Position numbers and translations under genes: made by a program. From contig CAMYJW010000032.1 in the NCBI GenBank assembly GCA_947258815.1, forward strand, positions 1 to 64,000: 64,000 bases of DNA, written 5' to 3'. Of the stretch, positions 36,226 to 47,073 are shown in pieces (within the stretch, counting starts at the first letter, position 1; each line of letters begins with the position of its first letter). The notes beneath the pieces were generated by a model. It was not told the DNA's origin. It searched no databases and was given only the letters and a program-made list of their open reading frames with translations. The stretch is from an uncultured Sphingomonadaceae bacterium. GTDB lineage: Bacteria; Pseudomonadota; Alphaproteobacteria; Sphingomonadales; Sphingomonadaceae.

Positions 36226-38181
36226 TTACTTACGCCGCGGCGCCAAAAGCTGATCGAGCGCAGTAACCTTCCGGCCATTCGCCCGCTCAAGCCACGGCCA
36301 GCGCAGGCCGTCATAATAAGCCACCGAAACCGTGCGGAACCTGTCACCACGGCGGACCAGGATCTCAACCGGCTTACGCGCCTTTTGCGCCGCAGCAATG
36401 GCCTGCTGCAAAAGCTCGGGCGTAAATGCAAGACCGCCTACCGCCAGTATTCTGGACCCCGTCACGATCCCCGCCTGAAACGCCGGGCCGTTCCACCGGG
36501 TCGCACTGACCCGGCCATCATGATCGAGCGTCAGGCCAAGCGAGTGATAGAGGCTGAGATTGCGGCTGTGATCCATCCGCGCTCTGGCATAAGGATTGGG
36601 CCGGTCTTTCCAGACCAGACGATATCCGGCCATTTCGATTCCCGCCACCGGTGCGGGCCGGCCTCGCTCGTCGATTCTGGCGCGCAGAAAACCTGCCCAG
36701 TCATACGCATAAGTTGTGTTGAGCGCGGCAACGAGATCATCGAAATCGAACAGGCTGACCCGCACATCGCCGCCCGGATGCGCGAAGAAACGGCGCGCGA
36801 AATCGTCCAGTCCCTTGCTACCGCCCGTCCCCTTGCGGATGATCTGATCCGCCTCCAGCCAGATCAGCGCGCCTTCGTGGTAATAGTCTTCCCCACGCGC
36901 CAGCGAACGGAATGGCCGGGCCTTGCGCGCCGCGACCAGCGGATCGAGCGTGGTATCGGCAACAGACCGCCATTCGCGGCCCGGATTTTCCGCCTGATAG
37001 CCCGCCGCGCTGGCCATCATGCCCAGCACCATGCCGGGGCTTTGCAGGCCGGACCGGGCGGAAAGCACCCAGCCCCAGAAATGCGTCTGCCCTTCATAGA
37101 CCCACAGCAGATCATCGCGCATCGGCGTGCGATAATCCGGCGTCCACAAGCCGACCGGGCGGCGAAACTTGCCGTTCCAGCTATGCACCAGTTCATGCGC
37201 CAGAACGTTGCGATCCCAGTCAAAATCGCTCCACGCGATGAAGTTGCGCGGTTCCAGCTGATTTTCGCTGGATTTGAGATGTTCCAGCCCGATCCTGCCC
37301 AGCCGGTCCGTCAGCGCGACAAGGAAATCATAGCGATCGTATGGGGCCTTGCCGAATGTCAGCAGCGCTTCGGTAAACAGCGCGGAAAAGCGTTTCTGAT
37401 CGTCTTCGCGCAAGGTCAGCAGGCCCGGCGCATCGGCAACGGCATGAAGATGCGCAGAATTGCCAAGCGGCCACTGGCGATAATAGGCGCCTGCGAAAAT
37501 CGGCGAATCGACCAGCGTTTCAAAATCGGTTTCGGCCCAGCTCACCGTATTCCCGCTGCGCGACTGGCCGGGCAGCGCGGTTGCGGCGCGCCAGCCGGGG
37601 GGCAGCGTTACGCGCGGCTTGACCCTGATCCGGCGCACGAAGTGCCCGGCGGGATAGAGGCTCATCTTCTCCCATTGCAGATTGAGCATTTCACGCGTCA
37701 TCGTCACTCTGCCTTCGGATGAGCGCAGCGGCGATGTGTGGATGAACCGCGCGACCAGCGATCGCGCACCGGCGGGCAGATCGACATGGAAGGCATGGAC
37801 TTCATAGGGATCGCGTCGCCAGGAAACCGCCTTGCCATCGACCGTCAACCGCAAATCGACGAGTTCCGCAATCGGTCCGCGCGGCCCGTGGTTTCCGGGC
37901 AACCATTCGGGAAACAGCAAAGTGATCCGGCGCGGGCTTGCGGCCGGTGAAGCGGAAGAGAGCGGAATCGTCTGCGTCACGCGATAGGCTCCGCGCGCGA
38001 CATCGCTGGCGTCGATATCAAGCAGCATCGTGCCGCCGGGATAGGCCCGGTCAACCGAAACCGGGATTGCCGGAACGGTGATGGTGCGTTGCGGCGCGGG
38101 CGCGGTCTGCGCGTAAGCGGGCATGGCAAACAGGGCGGCGATCGCCAGCGCGGCGGCGGTGCGTATTCCAGTCATCCTCAT
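36226..38181 (-). CDS. M61 family glycyl aminopeptidase-like protease with PDZ domain
   Basis: A secreted zinc peptidase of about 651 residues. The signal peptide is MRMTGIRTAAALAIAALFAM ending APAYAQ. The catalytic HELVHSWNGKF is near residue 328, followed by RRPVGLWTPDY, as in peptidase M61. A C-terminal PDZ domain includes GPAFQAGIVTGSRILAVGGL. The start is ambiguous: 38193, 38181 and 38175 are all ATG. I chose 38181 because AAGG lies five bases upstream and it begins the signal peptide cleanly. It is divergent from hisS. Confidence 0.85.
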   Translation of the reverse strand: MRMTGIRTAAALAIAALFAMPAYAQTAPAPQRTITVPAIPVSVDRAYPGGTMLLDIDASDVARGAYRVTQTIPLSSASPAASPRRITLLFPEWLPGNHGPRGPIAELVDLRLTVDGKAVSWRRDPYEVHAFHVDLPAGARSLVARFIHTSPLRSSEGRVTMTREMLNLQWEKMSLYPAGHFVRRIRVKPRVTLPPGWRAATALPGQSRSGNTVSWAETDFETLVDSPIFAGAYYRQWPLGNSAHLHAVADAPGLLTLREDDQKRFSALFTEALLTFGKAPYDRYDFLVALTDRLGRIGLEHLKSSENQLEPRNFIAWSDFDWDRNVLAHELVHSWNGKFRRPVGLWTPDYRTPMRDDLLWVYEGQTHFWGWVLSARSGLQSPGMVLGMMASAAGYQAENPGREWRSVADTTLDPLVAARKARPFRSLARGEDYYHEGALIWLEADQIIRKGTGGSKGLDDFARRFFAHPGGDVRVSLFDFDDLVAALNTTYAYDWAGFLRARIDERGRPAPVAGIEMAGYRLVWKDRPNPYARARMDHSRNLSLYHSLGLTLDHDGRVSATRWNGPAFQAGIVTGSRILAVGGLAFTPELLQQAIAAAQKARKPVEILVRRGDRFRTVSVAYYDGLRWPWLERANGRKVTALDQLLAPRRK

Positions 38182-38294
38182 CCACGCCTTCATGGCGGCA
38201 AGTTCGCCGTGCTTCAAGGCCGTGATCGCCGCAAACCGGCCAATTCCACCGCCAGACTTTTCCTTGGCCCGCAATCGGGCTAAGCGCGCGGGCT

Positions 38295-39539
38295 ATGAGC
38301 ACACCAAAGGCCATCAGGGGCACACAGGATATTTTCGGCAGCGATGCGGAAAGCTTCGCGCACGTTGTTGAAACGTTTGAGCGCGTGCGCAAGCTTTATC
38401 GCTTTCGCCGCATCGAAATACCGGTTTTCGAAAAGACCGAGGTGTTTTCCCGCTCGCTGGGCGAAACCACCGATGTCGTCTCCAAGGAGATGTACAGCTT
38501 TGAGGATCGCGGCGGCGATTCGCTGACTCTGCGCCCGGAATTTACCGCCGGGATCGCGCGCGCGTTCCTCACCAACGGCTGGCAGCAGCATGTGCCGCTG
38601 AAAGTGGCAACGCACGGCCCCTTGTTTCGCTATGAACGCCCGCAAAAGGGCCGATACCGCCAGTTTCACCAGATCGACGCGGAAATCATCGGCGCGGCTG
38701 AGCCGCAGGCAGATGTGGAACTTCTGGTGATGGCAGACCAGCTGCTGAAGGAACTGGGCATTTCTGACGGCGTTACGCTGCAACTGAATACGCTGGGCGA
38801 TGCTGACAGCCGCGATTCATGGCGCGTGGCGCTGATCGCCTATTTCCAGTCCGTTCGCGGCGACTTGTCCGAAGACAGTCAGGACCGGCTGGAGCGCAAT
38901 CCGCTGCGCATCCTCGATTCCAAAGACCCGCGCGACAAGGCTTTCGTGGCCGAAGCGCCGACGATTGACGATTACCTGACGGACGACGCGCGGACTTTCT
39001 TCGGGCATGTCACCGAAGGCCTCGATGCTGCGGGGGTCGAATGGACGCGGCTGCCCGCTCTGGTGCGCGGGCTCGATTATTACCGGCACACCGCGTTCGA
39101 ATTTGTCACTGATCTGCTGGGCGCGCAAGGCACCGTGCTGGGCGGCGGACGCTATGACGGGTTGATGGAATCGCTGGGCGGCAAACCTACGCCGGCAGTT
39201 GGCTGGGCGGCCGGGATCGAACGGCTGGCGATGCTGGTTGGGGATCGGGCGGCGGGCGTTCTTGAAGTGGCGATTGCTGCGGAAAACCCCGATCGGGAGA
39301 GCCAAGCGGCAGCACTGGCGGCCGCAATGCGCCGACACGGCTTTGCCACCGAACTGTTCGCCACCGGAAGCGCACGAAAACGCTATGATCGCGCGAAAAA
39401 GGCAGGCCCGGCAGTTTTGATCTCGCTTGACGTGAGAGACGGCATAAACACGCAATCGCTCAACCTGCTGGACAAAGCGTTTGCGCGCGCTGACGAAGTC
39501 GGCAACGCCTTTGACGCGTTCGGGTTTTCCGCAACGTGA
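38295..39539 (+). CDS. hisS: Histidyl-tRNA synthetase
   Basis: A 414-residue class II aminoacyl-tRNA synthetase charging tRNA-His. Class II motifs are present: [14 protein letters not shown] at the N-terminus, [20 protein letters not shown] (motif 2), and the histidine-specific blocks [15 protein letters not shown] and [14 protein letters not shown]. The C-terminal anticodon domain follows from about 320. The length is normal. prfA begins 52 bases downstream on the same strand. Confidence 0.96.
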   Translation: MSTPKAIRGTQDIFGSDAESFAHVVETFERVRKLYRFRRIEIPVFEKTEVFSRSLGETTDVVSKEMYSFEDRGGDSLTLRPEFTAGIARAFLTNGWQQHVPLKVATHGPLFRYERPQKGRYRQFHQIDAEIIGAAEPQADVELLVMADQLLKELGISDGVTLQLNTLGDADSRDSWRVALIAYFQSVRGDLSEDSQDRLERNPLRILDSKDPRDKAFVAEAPTIDDYLTDDARTFFGHVTEGLDAAGVEWTRLPALVRGLDYYRHTAFEFVTDLLGAQGTVLGGGRYDGLMESLGGKPTPAVGWAAGIERLAMLVGDRAAGVLEVAIAAENPDRESQAAALAAAMRRHGFATELFATGSARKRYDRAKKAGPAVLISLDVRDGINTQSLNLLDKAFARADEVGNAFDAFGFSAT

Positions 39540-39560
39540 GCAATCCCGCACACCCCCGGC

Positions 39561-39579
39561 CCCTTCCCGGCGGGAAGGG
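39561..39579 (+). other. Perfect 8-bp stem-loop before prfA
   Basis: CCCTTCCC and GGGAAGGG form a perfect stem around the loop GGC. It ends just before the prfA ribosome site (AAGGA at 39580-39584). It could be a weak hisS terminator or affect prfA translation from its GTG start. Confidence 0.4.
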
Positions 39580-39591
39580 AAGGACGGCGCC

Positions 39592-40659
39592 GTGTCGATA
39601 AGCGACGAACGGCTGCGCCAGATCGGCAATCGGTTTGCCGAGCTGGAAGCGCGCATGGCATCGGGCACGCTGGAGGGGGAGGCATTTGTTGCTGCGAGCC
39701 GTGACTATGCGGAGCTGGAGCCGATCGCGAAAACGGCATCTGATGTGGCGACAATGCGCACGGAAATCGGCGATCTGGAAGATATGCTGGCCGATCCGGA
39801 AATGAAAGCCATGGCCGAGGAGGAACTGGCCGCCCTGCGCTCAGCCCTTCCCGAAGCCGAACGCCAGCTTTCGATTGCCTTGCTGCCGCGCGATTCCGCC
39901 GATGCGCGGCCTGCAATGCTGGAAATCCGGGCAGGCACTGGCGGCGATGAAGCAGCGCTGTTCGCGGGCGATCTTTATCGCATGTATGAACGCTATGCCG
40001 CCGAACAGGGCTGGAAAATCGCGATGATCAGCGCCAGTTCCAGCGATGTTGGCGGGTTCAAGGAAGTCGTCGCCCATATCACCGGGCAAGGCGTGTTCGC
40101 CAAGCTCAAGTTCGAAGCGGGCGTGCACCGGGTTCAGCGCGTTCCCGTTACCGAAAGCGGCGGGCGCATCCACACCTCCGCAGCGACAGTCGCAGTGTTG
40201 CCGGAGCCGACCGAAGTGGATGTGCAGATCGACGAGAATGATCTGAAGATCGACGTCTATCGTGCCTCGGGCGCGGGCGGGCAGCATGTGAACACCACCG
40301 ATTCGGCAGTGCGCATAACCCATTTGCCGTCCGGCATCGTTGTTGCCCAGCAGGATGAACGAAGCCAGCACAAGAACAAGGCCAAAGCGATGCAGGTGCT
40401 GCGCGCGCGGCTTTATGAGAAAATGCGCGACGAAGCCCACGGCGAGGAAGCCGAAGCGCGCAAGGCAATGGTGGGATCGGGCGACCGGTCGGAACGCATC
40501 CGCACCTATAATTTTCCGCAAGGCCGCGTCACCGATCACCGTATCAACTTAACGCTCCACAAGCTGCCCGAAGTGATCGAGGGCACGGCGCTGGGCGAAA
40601 TCATCGATGCGCTGATCGCCGAGGATGAAGCCAAGCGGCTGGCCGCGCTGGATGGATAA
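39592..40659 (+). CDS. prfA: Peptide chain release factor 1
   Basis: A 355-residue class I release factor reading UAA and UAG. The GGQ motif lies in [14 protein letters not shown]; its glutamine is the usual target of PrmC. The RF1-type core is clear ([21 protein letters not shown]). The start is GTG at 39592 with AAGGA seven bases upstream; the 37 codons before it in frame are not family-like. prmC overlaps its stop, as in many bacteria. Confidence 0.96.
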   Translation: MSISDERLRQIGNRFAELEARMASGTLEGEAFVAASRDYAELEPIAKTASDVATMRTEIGDLEDMLADPEMKAMAEEELAALRSALPEAERQLSIALLPRDSADARPAMLEIRAGTGGDEAALFAGDLYRMYERYAAEQGWKIAMISASSSDVGGFKEVVAHITGQGVFAKLKFEAGVHRVQRVPVTESGGRIHTSAATVAVLPEPTEVDVQIDENDLKIDVYRASGAGGQHVNTTDSAVRITHLPSGIVVAQQDERSQHKNKAKAMQVLRARLYEKMRDEAHGEEAEARKAMVGSGDRSERIRTYNFPQGRVTDHRINLTLHKLPEVIEGTALGEIIDALIAEDEAKRLAALDG

Positions 40660-41497
40660 GCCGCTGACCGTTGCCGATGCGCTGCGCGCAGCCACACGGC
40701 AACTGGCGGCGACAGGCGATACCGCCCGGCTCGATGCCGAACTGCTGATGGCCCACGCGCTTGGCACAACGCGATCCGACATGCTGGTGCGCCACATGGG
40801 CGATGCCGTTCCCCAAGCCTTCGAGGCGCTGATTGCGCGGCGCGCGACGCACGAACCTGTTGCCCACATTCTGGGCCGTCAGGAATTTTACGGTCTGCCC
40901 TTTGCCGTGTCGCGCGATGTGCTGATCCCACGCGCGGACAGCGAGACTTTGGTTGAGCGGGCGCTGGCCTTGCGGCCCAAACCGCAAACCGTGCTCGATT
41001 GCGGCACCGGATCGGGCGCGCTGTTGCTGGCGGTTCTTCACCATCTTCCCGGCGCGCGCGGCGTCGGCATCGATCGCAGCAAAGCGGCGCTTTGCGTTGC
41101 CGAAGCGAATGCAAAGTCGCTTGGACTGGAAAGCCGCGCGACCATCGTGCATGCTGACTGGGACCAGCCGAACTGGCGCGGCGCACTGCCCGGACCGTTC
41201 GATCTGGTGCTGGCCAACCCGCCATATGTCGAAACAACCGCGCAGCTTGCGCCCGATGTTCGCAATTTCGAACCCGGCGGCGCGCTGTTCGCCGGAGAAG
41301 CCGGACTGGATGCCTATCGCGTGCTGATCCCGCAGATTCCCGCGCTGCTTGCGCCCGGCGGCACGGCGCTGGTGGAGATCGGCGCAACGCAAGCAGACGC
41401 GGTTGAGGCTATCGCAAACACCGCAGGACTGTTGACAACTGTGCTGCCTGACTTGGCAAATCGGCCACGCGCACTGCAATTGTTGTTGCGAAAGTAA
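40652..41497 (+). CDS. prmC: Release factor glutamine methyltransferase PrmC
   Basis: A 281-residue SAM-dependent methyltransferase that modifies the GGQ glutamine of release factors. The SAM site is [14 protein letters not shown] (about 115-128) and the catalytic NPPY is at 189-192. The ATG at 40652 overlaps the prfA stop by eight bases, indicating coupled translation. Confidence 0.95.
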   Translation: MDKPLTVADALRAATRQLAATGDTARLDAELLMAHALGTTRSDMLVRHMGDAVPQAFEALIARRATHEPVAHILGRQEFYGLPFAVSRDVLIPRADSETLVERALALRPKPQTVLDCGTGSGALLLAVLHHLPGARGVGIDRSKAALCVAEANAKSLGLESRATIVHADWDQPNWRGALPGPFDLVLANPPYVETTAQLAPDVRNFEPGGALFAGEAGLDAYRVLIPQIPALLAPGGTALVEIGATQADAVEAIANTAGLLTTVLPDLANRPRALQLLLRK

Positions 41498-41739
41498 GAT
41501 TTTGCTTGGCTTTGTCTGGCAGGATGCCTAAATGCGGGGCGAAACAAGCCGATGGATGAATTTCCCATGCGGCGGTTTTCAACTCCAGGCATTTGCAGAC
41601 GGGCGCGACAATCAGCGTCGCGCGCCAGCAGCAGATGTCGGGAACACGGCTCTCGGGAAAGAATCCGTGTTTGTGCGACATGCGATATGCGCGTGTAATT
41701 GAGTGGGCGGCAGCCCGCAGTTTTTAAGGAATATCGTCC

Positions 41740-42432
41740 TTGAATAATAATCGTGGGAACAACCGCAGGCGGGGCCGCGGCGGCAATCGTCAACAGGGCC
41801 ATCAGCAGCAGAACCGTATCGACAACAGGGCGCGGGGCAATGCTCCGCAGATGCTGGATAAATACAAGAAGCTGGCCCATGATGCGCATCTCAACGGAGA
41901 TCGCGTGCAGGAGGAGTATTACCTCCAGTTCGCAGATCATTATTTCCGGGTGATCTCCGATCAGAAACAGCGGCAGGAAGCCGCTCGTGACAAGCGGCGG
42001 GACGAACGCGGCGGTGATGGCGGGCCGGAAGACGGCAGCGACAATCGCGGGCAAGAGCAACGCGGCGATTCAGGCGACGATACACGATCGGCTTCCGCAC
42101 CGGCACAAGCCGGATCCGACGAATCGGCCGGGGACGTTCCCGCCAATCCGTTTGAACGTGACGGCTCCTCAAGGAGCAGCAAGCCCCGCAAGCCCCGGCG
42201 CAATCCGCGCAAGGATAGCGCTGCGAAAGACGAAGAGACTGAATCGGTGGTTGATCCTTCGGTGCTTCCTCCGTCGATCAGCACTGTTTCGGACGATGCC
42301 GATACGCCATCCGATGGCGAAAGCAGCCAGAGCGAAGCCGCAACGCCAGAGGAAGCCCCCAAACCGAAACGTCGCACCCGGCGCCCCAAACCGGCTGACG
42401 ATGGCGATGAGGCTCTTGCCGCGGCTGGCTGA
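41740..42432 (+). CDS. DUF4167 RNA-binding-like protein
   Basis: A 230-residue protein. The N-terminal Arg- and Asn-rich run (MNNNRGNNRRRGRGGNRQQG) and the core YKKLAHDAHLNGDRVQEEYY, then LQFADHYFRVISDQK, fit DUF4167, which follows prfA-prmC in many alphaproteobacteria. The rest is acidic, Pro- and Lys-rich and probably disordered. The start is TTG with AAGGA eight bases upstream. Nucleic-acid binding is likely from composition; function is unproven. Confidence 0.85.
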   Translation: MNNNRGNNRRRGRGGNRQQGHQQQNRIDNRARGNAPQMLDKYKKLAHDAHLNGDRVQEEYYLQFADHYFRVISDQKQRQEAARDKRRDERGGDGGPEDGSDNRGQEQRGDSGDDTRSASAPAQAGSDESAGDVPANPFERDGSSRSSKPRKPRRNPRKDSAAKDEETESVVDPSVLPPSISTVSDDADTPSDGESSQSEAATPEEAPKPKRRTRRPKPADDGDEALAAAG

Positions 42433-42494
42433 GCCAGGCTGATCGGGTAAAGCCGCTTGGCGATGGTGCCCGCCTCGCCTAACACTCGCGGCGG

Positions 42495-44135
42495 ATGCCT
42501 GAACTGCGCAAACTGACCGCCCGCATTGCCGCGTCACACCTCCATCTGGCGGTGTGGCTTGGCGCGCTGTCAGCACTGGGGTTCGAACCGCTTTCGGCAT
42601 GGCCGCTGACCCTGATCGCGCTGTCCGGCCTGATTGAGCTGGTTGCACGCGCCCGCAACATCAAACGCGCTTTTCTGATCGGCTGGCTGTTCGGACTTGC
42701 CCACTTTGCGGTGAGCCACAACTGGGTGGCCACCGCGTTCACCTATCAGGCGGAAATGCCGGTGTGGCTGGGGGCAATCGCAGTGGTGCTGCTTGCGGCA
42801 TATCTGGCGCTGTTTCCGGCACTGGCAACCGCAGGGGCGTGGCTGTTTGCGATGCGCATGGGTGGCCACGCGCCACACGATGCGCGCCAGCCGGTGCCGC
42901 TGTTCGGGCTGGCGATCATTCCGTTCTGGGTGATCAGCGAATGGCTGCGCGCATGGGTGCTGACCGGATATGCCTGGAACCCGGTCGGCACCGCGCTGCT
43001 TGGCCCTTACGATGCGCAGGGTCTGGCCGCATTGGCGCGGTGGATCGGGATTTACGGCGTCTCCGGGCTGACGCTTGCCATCGCAGCCCTGCTGCGCCGG
43101 CTGGTGCGGCTGATGATGGTTACACACGGGCACCAAAGGTTTGCGCTTGGCATTGGCGCGTTGACGGCGCTGGCCTTGCTGGCAGCCATAATGACCGCGC
43201 CCGCAACCTATCTGACGCGTATTGAAGGCGCACGGCCATTCACGCTCGTCCAGCCCGATCTGCGTCAGGAAATGCTCGATCGTCCGGCGTTGTATGAACG
43301 CAATTTTCAGGAGCTGGCCAAACGCACACTGCCCGAAAATCCGGGCGAACGGCGCATGGTGTTCTGGCCCGAATCGGGCGTCGCCGATTATCTGCGCGAG
43401 GGTTATCCGCACTATCTCTATCGCATGAACACTTATGCCGCCGATCCCGCCGTCGCGCGCGCCCGGATCGGGCGGATCATCGGATCGCAAAGTGTTTTGC
43501 TGACGGGTGCGGTTGACCTTGTCATCAAGGATGGTGACGACGTCGCCGCGCGCAATTCGGTAACCGCGATTGACGGACGCGGCCATATTCTTGCCGGATA
43601 TTCCAAAGCGCATCTGGTGCCGTTTGGCGAATATCTGCCGCTGCGGCCGGCGCTTGAACCGATCGGCCTTAGCCGACTGGTTGCAGGCTCGCTCGATTTC
43701 TGGCCTGGTCTTGGGCCGCGCACGCTCGATTTCGGTCCATGGGGCAAGGCGGGAGTCCAGATCTGTTATGAAATCGTGTTCTCCGGCGAAGTCGTCGATC
43801 CGCGCAACCGGCCGGACTTTATCTTCAACCCGTCCAACGATGGCTGGTTCGGCGGTTGGGGGCCGCCGCAGCATCTCGATCAGGCGCGGTTGCGCGCGAT
43901 CGAGGAAGGCCTGCCGGTACTGCGCGCAACGACAACCGGGATCAGCGCGGTGATCGACGCGAACGGTATCGTGCGCCAGCATCTGCCCCGGCACACGGCG
44001 GGCAGGCTGGACGGACACATTCCGCCGCCACACGAACCGACCCTGTTTTCACGCTTTGGCAACGCCATACCGCTAGGGATCGCGGCGTTGGTGCTGGTGC
44101 TTTCAGCGGTTGCCTTGCGGCGGCCCAAAGGCTAA
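42495..44135 (+). CDS. lnt: Apolipoprotein N-acyltransferase
   Basis: A 546-residue inner-membrane enzyme that adds the third acyl chain to lipoproteins. The N-terminal half has about seven membrane helices (for example FLIGWLFGLAHFAVSHNWV). The periplasmic nitrilase-like domain carries the triad Glu (FWPESGVADY), Lys (GYSKAHLVPFGEY) and Cys (KAGVQICYEIVF). A C-terminal helix closes the protein. The start at 42495 is accepted. metK follows 54 bases later on the same strand behind its own likely operator. Confidence 0.93.
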   Translation: MPELRKLTARIAASHLHLAVWLGALSALGFEPLSAWPLTLIALSGLIELVARARNIKRAFLIGWLFGLAHFAVSHNWVATAFTYQAEMPVWLGAIAVVLLAAYLALFPALATAGAWLFAMRMGGHAPHDARQPVPLFGLAIIPFWVISEWLRAWVLTGYAWNPVGTALLGPYDAQGLAALARWIGIYGVSGLTLAIAALLRRLVRLMMVTHGHQRFALGIGALTALALLAAIMTAPATYLTRIEGARPFTLVQPDLRQEMLDRPALYERNFQELAKRTLPENPGERRMVFWPESGVADYLREGYPHYLYRMNTYAADPAVARARIGRIIGSQSVLLTGAVDLVIKDGDDVAARNSVTAIDGRGHILAGYSKAHLVPFGEYLPLRPALEPIGLSRLVAGSLDFWPGLGPRTLDFGPWGKAGVQICYEIVFSGEVVDPRNRPDFIFNPSNDGWFGGWGPPQHLDQARLRAIEEGLPVLRATTTGISAVIDANGIVRQHLPRHTAGRLDGHIPPPHEPTLFSRFGNAIPLGIAALVLVLSAVALRRPKG

Positions 44136-44147
44136 AGCGCCAAACAC

Positions 44148-44163
44148 ATAAAGAAATCTTTAT
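44148..44163 (+). promoter_or_regulatory. Palindromic operator before metK (SahR-like)
   Basis: ATAAAGAAATCTTTAT is an inverted repeat with seven-base arms around AA. It lies 26 bases upstream of the metK start, beside a TATAAT at 44175-44180. I recall similar palindromes as sites of the ArsR-type regulator SahR, which controls S-adenosylmethionine genes in alphaproteobacteria; this is not certain. Confidence 0.55.
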
Positions 44164-44189
44164 ATCACTTTTTATATAATGGTGACCTG

Positions 44190-45401
44190 ATGCGCAGCGA
44201 ATATCTCTTCACGTCTGAAAGTGTTTCCGAAGGCCATCCCGACAAGGTGTCCGATCAGATTTCCGATGCAGTTGTTGATCTGTTCCTGTCAAAAGACCCC
44301 GAAGCGCGCGTCGCCTGCGAAACGCTGACAACGACGAACCGGGTGGTGCTGGCGGGCGAAGTGCGCGGCATCGGCATGATCGATGCGGACGGCAACTGGG
44401 AGCCGGGCGCGCTGGAGGAAATCCAGACGGTCGTGCGCAATACCGTCAGGGAAATCGGCTATGAGCAGGACGGTTTCCACTGGCAGAACCTGAATTTCGA
44501 AAACCACCTGCATCCGCAAAGCGCCGATATTGCGCAAGGCGTCGATGCCAGCGGCAACAAGGATGAAGGCGCGGGCGATCAGGGCATCATGTTTGGCTTT
44601 GCCTGCGATGAAACGCCCGATCTGATGCCGGCAACGCTTTATTACAGCCACAAAATTCTCGAACGCATGGCCGCCGATCGCCATTCAGGCGCTGCGCCGT
44701 TTCTCGAACCTGACGCCAAAAGCCAGGTCACGCTGCGCTTCAGGGACGGCAAGCCTGTCGCCGCCACCGCGATCGTCGTCTCCACTCAGCACGCACCCGG
44801 CTATCATGAGGGTGAGAAGGACGCGCAGCTAAAAGCCTACGTCAAGCAGGCGATTGCAGATGTTCTGCCAGCCGAGCTGCTTTCGGACGATACCGTCTAT
44901 CACATCAACCCCACCGGCAAATTTGAAATCGGCGGGCCAGATGGTGATGCGGGCCTGACGGGGCGCAAGATCATCGTCGATACCTATGGCGGCGCATCGC
45001 CCCATGGCGGTGGCGCGTTTTCCGGCAAAGACCCAACCAAGGTTGACCGGTCGGCCGCATATATCACGCGCTATCTTGCCAAGAATATCGTGGCCGCCGG
45101 ACTGGCGACGCGCTGCACCATTCAGCTGGCCTACGCCATCGGCGTATCCAAGCCGCTTTCGCTTTATGTCGATACCCACGGCACCGGCACAGTTGCCGAC
45201 GACGCGCTGGAAGAAGCGATCAAATCAATCGAAAAGCTGGGCGGATTGACCCCGCGCGGCATCCGCACGCATCTTGGTCTCAACAAGCCGATCTATCGCC
45301 CCTCCGCTGCGTATGGCCACTTCGGCCGCACCCCGGAAGGCGATCGCTTCCCGTGGGAAAAAACCGATCTGGTCGATGATCTGAAAGCAGCTCTGGGCTG
45401 A
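44190..45401 (+). CDS. metK: S-adenosylmethionine synthase
   Basis: A 403-residue cytosolic enzyme that makes S-adenosylmethionine from methionine and ATP. Signature blocks: [20 protein letters not shown] at the N-terminus, [16 protein letters not shown], and [19 protein letters not shown]. The length is normal. The start is ATG at 44190 with GGTGA nearby. The predicted TATAAT is so close that the transcript may have little or no leader. Confidence 0.97.
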   Translation: MRSEYLFTSESVSEGHPDKVSDQISDAVVDLFLSKDPEARVACETLTTTNRVVLAGEVRGIGMIDADGNWEPGALEEIQTVVRNTVREIGYEQDGFHWQNLNFENHLHPQSADIAQGVDASGNKDEGAGDQGIMFGFACDETPDLMPATLYYSHKILERMAADRHSGAAPFLEPDAKSQVTLRFRDGKPVAATAIVVSTQHAPGYHEGEKDAQLKAYVKQAIADVLPAELLSDDTVYHINPTGKFEIGGPDGDAGLTGRKIIVDTYGGASPHGGGAFSGKDPTKVDRSAAYITRYLAKNIVAAGLATRCTIQLAYAIGVSKPLSLYVDTHGTGTVADDALEEAIKSIEKLGGLTPRGIRTHLGLNKPIYRPSAAYGHFGRTPEGDRFPWEKTDLVDDLKAALG

Positions 45402-45424
45402 GCACGCTGACGGATTGCCCGTCC

Positions 45425-46483
45425 TCAGTTCACGACGACATCGGCCAAATATCGCATGACAGCCTCAAACGAGGCAACGCCGAACAGGAATCGTCCTGCC
45501 ATCAGCGACGAAAGCAGGAAGAGCAACGCGGCCCACATCGCAATTATGCCCGTTGTCATGCGCCAGCTCCTTGGCGGCAATCCCTGAAACAACAGCATGG
45601 CGACACCCGCCACGTTGACGCTGATCAGGTTAACCGCAAACAGATACAAGGCGCTGGCACCGGCACGAGGGAACCCGGCCCCGATATAAATTCCCCCAGC
45701 AGCCAGCGGCGGGACAAGCGCCACGGCGACCATCACTCCGACCAGCGTGAGCGAAGACCCTTTGCTGAACGCCAGCACGCCCGCCGCTCCGCACGCAAGC
45801 GCAAGGGCAATGTCGGCCGGCTGAACTATGGTCCGGTTGCGCAATTCCGGCACGAGCGGATCGATGGTCACTGTCAATCCGAGGCAGATACCTGCAACGA
45901 CCGCCAGCAGCGCACCGACTGCGAGCGTAAATGCGGCGCGCTTGCCAAGCTGCGGATTACCAACCGTTGCGGCAAGCGCGAGCCCCATTGTCGGCCCGAG
46001 CAAAGGGGCGATAATCATAGCTCCGATAACAACCGCCGTCTGCCCGCTGCGCATCCCGAGTCCCGCGATGACTGCGGACAGGGTGACGGTTAGAAGAAAG
46101 GTGGGCCTGACGTGCAGGTTTTCCTCGATATCGTCGTAAAGTTCGTCGGTGCTCAACCGGTCCCGGCTGAAAAAGCGCTCCATTGCCGTTGGCGGCGGCT
46201 TGTCATCGGCAAGCGGCAGTTCGGTTGCAACGCTCTCCTCAATCGGCGGCAGAATTGCTTCAAGGCTCGACACGTATGCCGTGAAGGTCGGCAACGCACC
46301 AAAGGCCTGTTCCAACTCGCCGAGAAGGCGCTCCGTATATCGTTGCTGAACGATGCAACTGAACTTTTCCTGCCCGTCCGGCACGCTTTCGCGCCAGAAG
46401 CGTCGGCTGTGGCGCGAAAGCAATACTTCGAGCCGGCCGACTTCACTGTCGGGCAGAAAAATTTCTACCAGCCGCGCCGACAT
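45425..46483 (-). CDS. DUF389 family membrane protein
   Basis: A 352-residue protein. The N-terminal about 110 residues are soluble, followed by six or more hydrophobic segments: TVTLSAVIAGLGMRSGQTAV, GAMIIAPLLGPTMGLALA, GALLAVVAGICLGLTV and later helices. The MIIAPLLGPTMGLALA motif is typical of the DUF389/TIGR00341 family. It converges with metK across 23 bases and has its own reading start. Transport substrate is unknown for the family. Confidence 0.85.
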   Translation of the reverse strand: MSARLVEIFLPDSEVGRLEVLLSRHSRRFWRESVPDGQEKFSCIVQQRYTERLLGELEQAFGALPTFTAYVSSLEAILPPIEESVATELPLADDKPPPTAMERFFSRDRLSTDELYDDIEENLHVRPTFLLTVTLSAVIAGLGMRSGQTAVVIGAMIIAPLLGPTMGLALAATVGNPQLGKRAAFTLAVGALLAVVAGICLGLTVTIDPLVPELRNRTIVQPADIALALACGAAGVLAFSKGSSLTLVGVMVAVALVPPLAAGGIYIGAGFPRAGASALYLFAVNLISVNVAGVAMLLFQGLPPRSWRMTTGIIAMWAALLFLLSSLMAGRFLFGVASFEAVMRYLADVVVN

Positions 46484-46517
46484 GAAAGTTGCCGCTCAGT
46501 CAGACATTTGTCTGCTG

Positions 46518-47063
46518 CTACTTCGCCAGTTCCGCTTCGATGGCGCTGACCAGTGCTGCATCGTCAGGTGCGGTTCCGGGAACGAAGCGTTCGACAACGC
46601 TGCCGTCCTTGCCGATCAGGAACTTTTCGAAGTTCCACAGCACTTCGGGATCGGCGGTTGGCGTCATGCCGTGGCCTTTGAGCATTTCCCTGAACGAATC
46701 GCCATCGCCCTGTTTTTCGGGCTTGGCGCGGATCAGCTCTGCATAAAGCGGTTGCTTGGCATCGCCGGTGACATCCGCTTTTTCAAACATCGGGAATGAC
46801 ACACCATACGTCGCGCTGCAGAATTGCGCGATATCGTCGTTCGAACCCGGCTCTTGCGAACCGAAATCGTTGGCGGGAAAGCCCAGCACTTCAAAGCCAC
46901 GATCCTTGTATGTGTTGTACAAGGCTTCCAGCCCTTCATACTGCGGCGTCAGGCCACACTTGGATGCGACGTTGACCACCAGCAGGACTTTTCCGGCGTG
47001 GTTGGCAAGTTTGTCGTCCGCGCCGTCAATGCGGTTAAGCGGAATTTCTGCGATATCGGCCAT
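46518..47063 (-). CDS. Glutathione peroxidase family protein
   Basis: A 181-residue thiol peroxidase with the thioredoxin-like fold. The peroxidatic Cys36 lies in NVASKCGLTPQY, followed by FPANDFGSQEPGSNDDIAQF and LWNFEKFLIGKDG, where the Trp-Asn-Phe block completes the active site. It has ordinary cysteine, not selenocysteine, and may use thioredoxin. It follows the CoA-transferase genes by 10 bases on the same strand and may belong to their operon. Confidence 0.92.
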   Translation of the reverse strand: MADIAEIPLNRIDGADDKLANHAGKVLLVVNVASKCGLTPQYEGLEALYNTYKDRGFEVLGFPANDFGSQEPGSNDDIAQFCSATYGVSFPMFEKADVTGDAKQPLYAELIRAKPEKQGDGDSFREMLKGHGMTPTADPEVLWNFEKFLIGKDGSVVERFVPGTAPDDAALVSAIEAELAK

Positions 47064-47073
47064 GGTCAGTTCC

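Noticed and set aside
44136..44189. SAM riboswitch upstream of metK
   Set aside because: Only 54 bases separate lnt and metK, and the visible structure is a DNA-type palindrome; no SAM-II or SAM/SAH pseudoknot pattern could be drawn.
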